NCBI GenBank assembly: GCA_023391275.1
Contig: JAEWBE010000007.1
Coordinates: 1 to 19,773 of the forward strand
Length of the DNA: 19,773 bases
Source of the DNA: Bacillota bacterium
GTDB taxonomy: Bacteria > Bacillota > Clostridia > Oscillospirales > Acutalibacteraceae
Reading direction: 5' to 3'
The notes below the pieces were generated by a model. The model worked only from the letters and a program-made list of their open reading frames with translations, was not told the DNA's origin and ran no database searches. Position numbers and translations under genes: made by a program. This document shows, one piece after another, positions 13,475 through 19,773 of this stretch; the first letter of the stretch is position 1, and each line of letters begins with the position of its first letter.

Positions 13475-14885
13475 TGTTATGTCCAAAAAAGCGGAGGACT
13501 TTATTAATGATGAAGAAATTCTCGATTCCATGGCTTTTGCCCAAAAAAACAAAAGCAATCGGGAATTGATTGAAAGCATTCTGGAGAAGGCAAAAAAGTT
13601 CAAAGGGATTTCTCACCGTGAAGCCGCCGTGCTTTTAGAGTGCGACCTTGAAGACGAAAACGAAAAAATGGTTCAGCTTGCCAAGGAGATTAAACAAAAA
13701 TTTTACGGGAATAGAATTGTGATGTTTGCACCCCTTTATCTTTCCAATTATTGCGTAAACGGCTGTGTTTATTGCCCCTATCACCATCAAAATAAACATA
13801 TCTGCCGTAAAAAGCTGACGCAGGAGGAAATACGCAGTGAAGTCATTGCGCTGCAGGACATGGGGCACAAGCGCCTTGCGCTGGAAACAGGGGAGGATCC
13901 CGTTAACAATCCGATTGAGTATGTGCTGGAAAGCATTCAGACTATTTACTCCATTAAACATAAAAACGGGGCAATCCGCCGCGTGAATGTAAATATTGCG
14001 GCAACAACGGTTGAAAATTATCACAAATTAAAGGAAGCCGGAATCGGTACTTATATCCTGTTTCAGGAAACTTACCACAAAAAAAATTATGAGGAACTTC
14101 ATCCGGCAGGGCCAAAGCATAATTACGCCTATCATACTGAGGCAATGGACCGCGCTATGGAGGGCGGGATAGACGATGTGGGCATCGGCGTTCTCTTTGG
14201 TTTAAACATGTACAGATACGATTTTGTCGGCATCCTGATGCATGCAGAGCACCTGGAAGCTGCCATGGGCGTCGGGCCGCATACAATCAGTGTTCCGCGC
14301 ATTCGTCCCGCCGACGATATTGACCCGGAGAATTTCTCCAATGCGATTTCAGATGAGATATTTTCCAAAATCGTTGCCATTCTGCGTATTGCTGTTCCTT
14401 ATACCGGCATGATTGTATCCACCAGGGAAACGAAAAGCACCAGGGAAAAGGTTTTGCAGCTTGGTATTTCCCAAATCAGCGGGGGCTCGCGAACCAGCGT
14501 CGGCGGATATGCCGAGCCGGAACCGGAGGAGGAAAATTCCGCGCAGTTTGATGTTGCGGATACACGCACGCTTGACCAGGTGGTCAACTGGCTTTTGGAT
14601 CTTGGATACATCCCAAGTTTTTGCACTGCCTGCTACCGTGCGGGAAGAACCGGGGACCGCTTTATGCAGCTTGTAAAAGCCGGTCAAATTGCAAATTGCT
14701 GTCAGCCGAATGCCCTGCTTACACTTAAGGAATATTTGGAGGATTATGCTTCGCCGGATACAAAGAGGAAAGGCGAACTGCTGATCAAAGAGGAACTTAC
14801 CCGTATTCCAAACGAAAAGGTAAAGGCCACTGCTCAGAAATATCTTGCGGAAATCAGCGGCGGCAGCCGTGATTTCAGATTTTAA
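13467..14885 (+). CDS. hydG: [FeFe]-hydrogenase H-cluster maturation radical SAM protein HydG
   Basis: A 472-residue tyrosine lyase. It cleaves tyrosine to supply CO and CN ligands and forms the Fe(CO)2(CN)-cysteine synthon for the H-cluster. The radical SAM cluster motif is Cys96, Cys100 and Cys103 (YCVNGCVYCPYHHQ). The C-terminal auxiliary cluster ligands are Cys386, Cys389 and Cys412 (CTACYRAGRTGDR, then NCCQPNA). These positions and the length match those I remember for the clostridial enzyme. LETGEDP is the SAM-binding segment. ATG 13467 has AGAGG upstream and overlaps the end of hydE. The open frame from 13410 is only an extension into hydE. hydF follows after 23 bases. Confidence 0.97.
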   Translation: MYDVMSKKAEDFINDEEILDSMAFAQKNKSNRELIESILEKAKKFKGISHREAAVLLECDLEDENEKMVQLAKEIKQKFYGNRIVMFAPLYLSNYCVNGCVYCPYHHQNKHICRKKLTQEEIRSEVIALQDMGHKRLALETGEDPVNNPIEYVLESIQTIYSIKHKNGAIRRVNVNIAATTVENYHKLKEAGIGTYILFQETYHKKNYEELHPAGPKHNYAYHTEAMDRAMEGGIDDVGIGVLFGLNMYRYDFVGILMHAEHLEAAMGVGPHTISVPRIRPADDIDPENFSNAISDEIFSKIVAILRIAVPYTGMIVSTRETKSTREKVLQLGISQISGGSRTSVGGYAEPEPEEENSAQFDVADTRTLDQVVNWLLDLGYIPSFCTACYRAGRTGDRFMQLVKAGQIANCCQPNALLTLKEYLEDYASPDTKRKGELLIKEELTRIPNEKVKATAQKYLAEISGGSRDFRF

Positions 14886-14908
14886 TGGATTAGGTAGGAG
14901 AAAGACAA

Positions 14909-16105
14909 ATGAGTTTACAGGACACGCCCCGCTCCAATCGTCTGCATATTGGAATTTTCGGCAAACGCAATACCGGGAAATCATCCCTGATCAATGCCCT
15001 GACAAACCAAAAGATTGCGGTAGTCTCCGACGTGGCCGGAACAACCACCGATCCGGTCTATAAATCCATGGAGATACACGGCATCGGTCCCTGTGTGTTT
15101 ATTGACACGGCCGGCTTCGATGATATTGGCGATATCGGAGAACTTCGCATTTCACAGACGAAGAAGGCAATGGAAAAAACAGATATCGCTCTTATGCTGT
15201 TCTGTAATGAACCGGAGCAGGTTGAATTGGAATGGGTAGAAGCTTTAAAAAACAATCACATTCCGGTTCTTGGCGTGATTAATAAAATAGATGTTGCCGA
15301 ACATGTTGACGACCTGATTCGTTCTGTTGAAGAGCAGTGTAAAATTTCCGTAACTCCGGTCAGCACACTTACGAAAGAAGGGGTTGATACAATTCGGGCG
15401 GAATTAATCCGTTCCCTTCCTTCGGATTATGAAAATGAGAGTATAACGGGAACACTGGCGCAAAACGGTGACATTGTGCTGCTTGTCATGCCGCAGGATA
15501 TACAGGCTCCGAAAGGCAGGCTGATTTTGCCGCAGGTACAGATTTTAAGGGAACTGCTTGATAAAAAGTGCGTTGTTCTCAGTGCGACAACCGATAAGCT
15601 GGAAGAATCGCTGGCCGCTTTGAAAAATCCGCCCAGGCTGATCATTACCGATTCTCAGGTGTTCAAAACGGTTTATGAGAAAAAACCACCGGAAAGTATG
15701 CTCACCTCCTTTTCCGTGCTGATGGCGGGTTATAAAGGGGATTTGAGCTACTTTGTCGAAAGTGCAAAGGCAATCAGCCGGCTTACGGAAAACTCCAGGA
15801 TTCTGATTGCAGAGGCCTGTACGCACGCACCGCTGGCGGAAGACATTGGCAGGGAGAAAATTCCGCGTTTCCTTCGGGAAAGGGTAGGGGAAGGGTTAAG
15901 GGTGGACATCGTCAGCGGCACGGATTTTCCGGAGGATGTTTCCGGATACGATCTGATCATTCACTGCGGTGGATGTATGTTTAATCGAAAATATGTGTTA
16001 TCCCGTATTGAAAAAGCCAGAACTGCACAGGTGCCTATGTCAAACTATGGTGTCGTAATCGCTTATCTGTCCGGAATTTTAGAAAAAATAGATTTACCGT
16101 CATAA
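14909..16105 (+). CDS. hydF: [FeFe]-hydrogenase maturation GTPase HydF
   Basis: A 398-residue GTPase and scaffold that receives the 2Fe precursor and delivers it to apo-hydrogenase. The N-terminal GTPase domain has the P-loop GKRNTGKSS (from residue 18), the switch region DVAGTTTDPV, DTAGF, and the specificity motif NKID. The C-terminal cluster-binding domain has Cys304 and His306 (EACTHAP) and His352-Cys353-Cys356 (HCGGC), equivalent to the CxH and HCxxC signatures of the family. GGAG lies upstream of ATG 14909. It is the last gene of the operon. No hydrogenase large subunit is found in the window, so the target enzyme must be encoded elsewhere. Confidence 0.97.
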   Translation: MSLQDTPRSNRLHIGIFGKRNTGKSSLINALTNQKIAVVSDVAGTTTDPVYKSMEIHGIGPCVFIDTAGFDDIGDIGELRISQTKKAMEKTDIALMLFCNEPEQVELEWVEALKNNHIPVLGVINKIDVAEHVDDLIRSVEEQCKISVTPVSTLTKEGVDTIRAELIRSLPSDYENESITGTLAQNGDIVLLVMPQDIQAPKGRLILPQVQILRELLDKKCVVLSATTDKLEESLAALKNPPRLIITDSQVFKTVYEKKPPESMLTSFSVLMAGYKGDLSYFVESAKAISRLTENSRILIAEACTHAPLAEDIGREKIPRFLRERVGEGLRVDIVSGTDFPEDVSGYDLIIHCGGCMFNRKYVLSRIEKARTAQVPMSNYGVVIAYLSGILEKIDLPS

Positions 16106-16156
16106 GGTTAAATGGCAGGAATGTTAACGCCCATAATAATAAACAGTAATATAAAG

Positions 16157-16190
16157 CAGCAAAGCCACCTTTTTCAAGGTGGCTTTGCTG
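16157..16190. terminator. Bidirectional hairpin between convergent hydF and the C-S lyase gene
   Basis: A perfect 15-bp stem (16157-16171 with 16176-16190) and a TTTC loop, placed between convergent genes. The T-rich tail is poor on the plus strand (TACTTCTG) and slightly better on the minus strand (CTTTATATTA). The position and strength of the stem suggest it ends both transcripts. Confidence 0.7.
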
Positions 16191-16225
16191 TACTTCTGAG
16201 TGGTCAGGCGGTGCGGGCGGCAGGA

Positions 16226-17404
16226 CTAGGAAAGAGAATTTACTGCTTGTTCCAGCTGATTTAAGGCTCTTTCCAGCATGCTCCGTGGGCAGGCAATATT
16301 CATCCGCTCAAACCCTTTTCCCTCCGGCCCAAACATGATTCCGCTGTCAAGCCATAATTTTGCTTTATTTGTCACAAGTTCTTCGAGCTGATTTTCCTCC
16401 AGGCCCAGAGCGGTGAAATCAAGCCAAATTAAATAGGTGCCCTCCGGTTCAATCAGTTTGATTTGGGGCAGCTTCTCCAGTAAATAATTACGTGTGAAAT
16501 TTAAATTTTCCGTAAGGTAGTCCTTCAGTTCATTCAGCCATTCACCCCCGTGCTGATACGCCGCCTGACAGGCGATTAAACCCATGGTATTCAACTGAGA
16601 GTATCCGCTTTTTTTAATTTCCTCTTTAAACTTCCGCCGGATATCTGTATTGGCTATGAAAATATTGGAAACCTGAAGCCCTGCCAGGTTAAAGCTTTTG
16701 CTTGGCGCGGTGCAGGTGACGGTAAATTGGGAATATTCCGGCTTCAAATCGGCAAATACAAAGTGTCGGTGGCCTTCATAGACGAAATCGGCGTGGATTT
16801 CATCAGACACCACCAATACGCCGTGTTTATTGCAAATATCGCCCAAACGAATCAGCTCGTCTTTTGTCCATACACGGCCGACCGGGTTGTGCGGGCTGCA
16901 AAGAATAAAGAGTTTTACATTATTTTGAATTATTTTTTCTTCGAAATCTTCAAAATCTATAGAATATTTTCCATTGGAATAAATCAGTTGATTATTCACC
17001 AGAACGCGTTCATTGATTAAGATTGATTCAGAAAAAGGGTAGTAAACCGGTCGCTGAATTAAAACCGCATCGCCTTTTTTGGTCAGTGCGCGAAGCGCCG
17101 TGCAAATTGCATAGACAACCCCCGGTGTTTTCACAAGCCACTTCCTTTGAATGTTCCAGTTGTGCTGATGGGAAAACCAGTTTTCCAAAACTTCAAAATA
17201 ATCCTGCTTGCATTCGGAGTAACCGAAGATTCCGTGCTGAACGGCTTTGGCCAGCGCTTCCCCCACTGCGGGGGGCGCCTGAAAATCCATGTCGGCTACC
17301 CAAAGCGGGAGCACATCCTCCAACTTCCCATGTTCGGCGGCAAAATCATATTTCAGGGAATTTGTTCCCTTCCGTTCAATAATATGGTCGAATTGACAGT
17401 TCAT
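16226..17404 (-). CDS. MalY/PatB-family PLP-dependent C-S lyase or aminotransferase
   Basis: A 392-residue fold-type I PLP enzyme of the MalY/PatB group, usually cystathionine beta-lyases that release homocysteine, ammonia and pyruvate. Seen: LPLWVADMDFQAPPAV (family N-terminal signature), VKTPGVVYAI, CSPHNPVGRVW (PLP-contacting Asn), SDEIHADFVYEGH (Asp201 to the pyridine nitrogen), TAPSKSFNLAGLQ (Lys236, Schiff base), and a C-terminal Arg in RMNIACPR for the substrate carboxylate. All key residues are intact and the length is normal. Its ATG overlaps the TGA of the upstream transsulfuration gene by four bases (ATGA at 17401-17404), so the two are translationally coupled. Together they would convert a homoserine ester plus cysteine to homocysteine (inference). 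Confidence 0.93.
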   Translation of the reverse strand: MNCQFDHIIERKGTNSLKYDFAAEHGKLEDVLPLWVADMDFQAPPAVGEALAKAVQHGIFGYSECKQDYFEVLENWFSHQHNWNIQRKWLVKTPGVVYAICTALRALTKKGDAVLIQRPVYYPFSESILINERVLVNNQLIYSNGKYSIDFEDFEEKIIQNNVKLFILCSPHNPVGRVWTKDELIRLGDICNKHGVLVVSDEIHADFVYEGHRHFVFADLKPEYSQFTVTCTAPSKSFNLAGLQVSNIFIANTDIRRKFKEEIKKSGYSQLNTMGLIACQAAYQHGGEWLNELKDYLTENLNFTRNYLLEKLPQIKLIEPEGTYLIWLDFTALGLEENQLEELVTNKAKLWLDSGIMFGPEGKGFERMNIACPRSMLERALNQLEQAVNSLS

Positions 17405-18552
17405 AATTTGCGTTCTCCTTTACCAAGCGCCTGTTCAAGGTCGTCAATAATGTTGTCGATGTTTTCCAGCCCCACTGACAAACGGAGCAGGCGTTCGCTG
17501 ATCCCCTTTGCGTCGCGTTCTGCTTTGGGAACGTCCGCGTGGGTTTGCAGCATTGGGTAGGTGATCAATGTTTCGACTCCGCCAAGGCTCTCGGCATAAA
17601 GAACAAGTTGAACCTTTTCCAGCAATTGCCATGCTGTTTCCTCGCTGTCAACTTCAAAAGAAATCATTGCCCCAAATCCGGAAGTTTGTTTTAAAGTAAC
17701 TTCATAATCTGGATGAATCGGCAGCCCCACATAATGCACCGCTTTCACCTTCGGATGGACGCACAGCCAGTTTGCCAGTTTAACCGCGTTTTCCTGCTGC
17801 TTTTCCATGCGGATCGGCAGCGTTTTGATTCCTCGAATAAGAAGCCAGCTGTCGAACGGGGAAAGGCATGCACCGGTTGTTTTGTAGATGAACCGCAGCC
17901 TTTCCGACAGCTTCGGCGCAGCGGTTACTGCGAAGCCCGCAAGGGTGTCGTTGTGACCGCTTAAATATTTGGTTCCGCTGTGCACGACAATATCGGCGCC
18001 GAGCAGAATCGGATTTTGAAAATACGGAGTTAAAAAGGTATTATCCACGATGGTTAAAAGATGATGTGCTTTCGCAAGAGCGGATACCTTTTCGATATCT
18101 GTCACATGCATCATTGGGTTGGTGGGTGTCTCAATAAAAATTGCCTTTGTATGCGGATTGATATATTGTTCTATAGCCGACGGGTCGCAAGTGTTCGCAA
18201 AATCGAAGGTCAGCCCGTTTTTTTCAGAAATATGGCGGAACAGACGAATGGAACCGCCGTATAAATCATCGGAGGCGATAATATGGTCACCACTTTGGAA
18301 AAGTTCCATAGTCGCGGCAATTGCAGCCATCCCCGTTGAAAAAGCCATGGCGTCGTCGCCGTGTTCCAGCTTTGCAATGGTTTTTTCTAGGCTTTCGCGG
18401 GTTGGATTCTGCAGGCGGGAATAATCATAGCCCGTGCTCCGGCCAACCCCCGGGTGCGCAAATGTAGCTGTTTGATAAATCGGTATCGCGACGGAACCTG
18501 TACAGTCCGTTGGATCGTCGCTTCCATGAATACAAAGAGTGCTGATGTCCAT
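17401..18552 (-). CDS. Cys/Met metabolism PLP enzyme (cystathionine gamma-synthase/lyase family)
   Basis: A 383-residue transsulfuration enzyme. Seen: IYQTATFAHPG, YDYSRLQNPTRESLEKTIAKLE (Tyr and Arg that contact PLP phosphate of the neighbouring subunit), FSTGMAAIAA, DDLYGGS, FIETPTNP, IVDNTFLTPYFQNP (Asp to the PLP ring), and VVHSGTKYLSGHND with Lys195 as Schiff base. The C-terminus has ESLGGVETLITYP and RLSVGLENIDNIIDDLEQAL, normal for the family. Synthase and lyase members cannot be told apart safely by eye; the coupled beta-lyase downstream favours cystathionine gamma-synthase. ATG 18552 is chosen because GGAGG lies eight bases upstream; a TTG at 18567 has no such site. It is the first gene of a two-gene operon. 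Confidence 0.93.
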   Translation of the reverse strand: MDISTLCIHGSDDPTDCTGSVAIPIYQTATFAHPGVGRSTGYDYSRLQNPTRESLEKTIAKLEHGDDAMAFSTGMAAIAATMELFQSGDHIIASDDLYGGSIRLFRHISEKNGLTFDFANTCDPSAIEQYINPHTKAIFIETPTNPMMHVTDIEKVSALAKAHHLLTIVDNTFLTPYFQNPILLGADIVVHSGTKYLSGHNDTLAGFAVTAAPKLSERLRFIYKTTGACLSPFDSWLLIRGIKTLPIRMEKQQENAVKLANWLCVHPKVKAVHYVGLPIHPDYEVTLKQTSGFGAMISFEVDSEETAWQLLEKVQLVLYAESLGGVETLITYPMLQTHADVPKAERDAKGISERLLRLSVGLENIDNIIDDLEQALGKGERKL

Positions 18553-18628
18553 ATTTGTTTCCTCCAAACCAATCTGTAAAAATCCTGTATATTATTCTTT
18601 TCCTGAAATGCGACAGTGCCAAACCGCC

Positions 18629-18721
18629 GCTCCCTGCATACTTCACCTCGAGATTCTTTAGTATATGTTTCTCAATCTCAAAATTGTGAGGCTAGTGGAA
18701 AAACATTGAATGACAGGGAGC
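18629..18721 (-). promoter_or_regulatory. Nested inverted repeats upstream of the transsulfuration operon
   Basis: Outer arms CAGGGAGC (18714-18721) and GCTCCCTG (18629-18636) enclose inner arms GAGATT (18650-18655) and AATCTC (18674-18679). TATACT on the minus strand (18665-18660) could be a -10 box without a good -35. No S-box or T-box core is visible. If transcribed, the arms could fold into a long hairpin; otherwise they may be operator half sites. Confidence 0.3.
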
Positions 18722-18785
18722 AGGTATCTTCATCTTTCCCGATCGGGATTCGATTTATGGGCGCTTCTGCCGCCGATTTTAAAAC

Positions 18786-18838
18786 CGGGTATCTGAATTG
18801 AATCATTCAGATACCCGAATTCTTTATTTTTTAATTTT
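18786..18838. terminator. Bidirectional terminator after the short-chain dehydrogenase gene
   Basis: A perfect 13-bp stem (CGGGTATCTGAAT at 18786-18798 with ATTCAGATACCCG at 18805-18817) and a 6-base loop. On the minus strand GTTTTAAAA follows. On the plus strand a T-rich tail (18820-18838) follows. It ends the minus-strand dehydrogenase transcript 22 bases after its stop. Confidence 0.85.
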
Positions 18839-19534
18839 TTAATAGGTATCGCCCAGCATCGGGCGAACATTTATTTCTTCCACGACCGCCTGCTGGCTGA
18901 GTGAAAGTAGAACCGACACCAGCTTTGCAATGTCAGAAGCCTCCAAAAGCCTGTCGCTGGGTATTTTATCATTCGGAACACGCTTTTGTGTAAAGGTTCC
19001 GCCGGGGTTCAGTAAGGTCACACCCACGCCCTGCGTTTTCAGTTCATCCCGAAGGCTGTAGGCATATGAGCGAAGCGCCCATTTTGTAATCGCGTATAAA
19101 GAACCGCCGTCCTGACGGATCGCGGCTGTGGAACCGATCAGGATAATGCGGGGGTAAGCGCCCGCACGTATGGACGGTAAAAATCCCCGTACAAGTCTGT
19201 AATCTGCAAACAGATTCGTTTCCATCAGCTTCTGCAGCTCCTCCGAAGAAGGCTGTATCACCGAGTGCCCAGCCGGCCCGAAGGCTGCAGCATTCAGTAT
19301 TAGCACATCCGGAGAAAACTTTTTTTGCTTGGCCAGCTGAATCAACCCGTTTGCTTGCTCGGGATCGGACAAATCCACCGCAGCGCCGTCGGCGCGTTCC
19401 GAAAAATCATTCAGAACGGTTTGAAGCCGGCCGCTGTCTTTCCCAACCAGAAAAAGCTCATGCCCGTTTGCGTGAAGCTCCCTTGCAATGGCAAGGCCAA
19501 TACCCTGACTGCCGCCTGTAATCAGTATTTTCAT
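18839..19534 (-). CDS. Short-chain dehydrogenase/reductase
   Basis: A 231-residue classical SDR. The N-terminus MKILITGGSQGIGLAIAREL holds the TGGxxGIG NAD(P)-binding motif. ILNAAAFGP is the family NAG-like segment, with Ala in place of Gly. Catalytic residues are Ser135 (ILIGSTA) and Tyr147/Lys151 in the YAITK motif, all present. LNPGGTFT is the conserved PG motif. A basic residue pattern after strand 2 (VGKDSGR) hints at NADP(H) preference, which is uncertain. ATG 19534 has GGGAG six bases upstream; the TTG at 19549 is less likely. It lies 15 bases after the stop of the nitroreductase gene, so both are one transcript. The substrate is unknown. Confidence 0.93.
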   Translation of the reverse strand: MKILITGGSQGIGLAIARELHANGHELFLVGKDSGRLQTVLNDFSERADGAAVDLSDPEQANGLIQLAKQKKFSPDVLILNAAAFGPAGHSVIQPSSEELQKLMETNLFADYRLVRGFLPSIRAGAYPRIILIGSTAAIRQDGGSLYAITKWALRSYAYSLRDELKTQGVGVTLLNPGGTFTQKRVPNDKIPSDRLLEASDIAKLVSVLLSLSQQAVVEEINVRPMLGDTY

Positions 19535-19549
19535 ATATGTTACTCCCAA

Positions 19550-19773
19550 TCAGGTACGGCCGATTACAGCATCTTTCACTTCGCTGCGGAGCGGCGCAAA
19601 CGGAGTCTGGTCGCCGTAGCCCACGTCAACATAGGTAACAATGCTGATTTCCTCCGGAACGTGGAAGTAGTCCCGCAAACGCTGAATGATGGTGTCGTCG
19701 AAAGTCAGCCAGACGCCCTCCAGCCCGACCGCATGAGCGGCCAGCGCAATGTTCTGCGCGGCCGCGCCCGCAT
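19550..19773 (-). CDS. Nitroreductase-family protein, C-terminal part (cut by window end)
   Basis: The last 73 or so codons of a minus-strand gene that runs beyond the window. The translation contains GAAAQNIALAAHAVGLEGVWL, the central-helix signature of nitroreductase-family flavoproteins (compare LAAHAYGLGSCYI in the nitroreductase at 8364-8891), then RLRDYFHVPEEISIVTYVDVGYGD and a TGA at 19552-19550. It is higher in GC than the rest of the window. It is the promoter-proximal gene of a transcript with the short-chain dehydrogenase. The N-terminal FMN-binding region is not visible. Confidence 0.85.
   Translation of the reverse strand, partial: AGAAAQNIALAAHAVGLEGVWLTFDDTIIQRLRDYFHVPEEISIVTYVDVGYGDQTPFAPLRSEVKDAVIGRT

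Noticed and set aside
13095..13616. Long minus-strand open frame within hydE/hydG
   Set aside because: Antisense shadow of two clearly recognised genes; the composition is unlike a real protein.
14349..14984. A 211-codon minus-strand open frame over the end of hydG and the start of hydF
   Set aside because: Antisense shadow with no start signal; hydG and hydF are certain on the other strand.
18553..18785. S-box or T-box leader for the transsulfuration operon
   Set aside because: The S-box core and the T-box sequence (AGGGTGGNACCGCG) are absent on the coding strand.

Overview
The window looks like chromosomal DNA from a strictly anaerobic Clostridia-class Firmicute, probably an Oscillospiraceae/Ruminococcaceae-type organism (inference). 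The grounds are a complete [FeFe]-hydrogenase maturation operon, many small Fe-S and flavin redox proteins, GGAGG-type ribosome binding sites, tRNAs with encoded CCA, and U-tract terminators. No CRISPR array, rRNA, intact transposon or phage module was seen.

Layout. 1-2160: 3' part of an unrecognised protein, a Vat/CatB-type antibiotic acetyltransferase with possible leader ORFs and a clean terminator, then a decayed LacI-family regulator fragment. 2182-4003 (minus): an aldo/keto reductase with a two-cluster ferredoxin tail, followed by a MerR regulator. Both lie behind a promoter with a 19-bp spacer that holds a perfect palindrome, and the mRNA leader carries three mutually pairing 8-mers. 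4105-6418 (minus): a secreted lipoprotein built from a tandem duplication, and a small membrane protein. 6938-7828: a flavodoxin-ferredoxin fusion (EFR1 type). 7931-8208 (minus): tRNA-Gln(CTG) and tRNA-Pro(CGG) with promoter and terminator. 8364-9062: a nitroreductase. 9142-10452 (minus): tag (3-methyladenine DNA glycosylase I) and a short QueG-like Fe-S protein. 10610-11701: an FAD-dependent oxidoreductase.

11830-16105 is the centrepiece: an inverted-repeat operator candidate, a strong promoter, a roughly 200-nt structured leader ending in an intrinsic terminator, then TM1266-family regulator, hydE, hydG and hydF in overlapping or closely spaced order. These make and load the 2Fe subcluster of the H-cluster of [FeFe]-hydrogenase. 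The hydrogenase itself is not in the window. The leader has the architecture of a transcription-attenuating riboswitch (competing helices, a possible antiterminator, a terminator) and matches no riboswitch class I can recall. It is the best candidate for something undescribed.

16226-18552 (minus): a transsulfuration PLP enzyme and a MalY/PatB-type C-S lyase overlapping by 4 nt, a sulfur amino acid pair. 18839-19773 (minus): a short-chain dehydrogenase directly downstream of a nitroreductase cut by the window edge.
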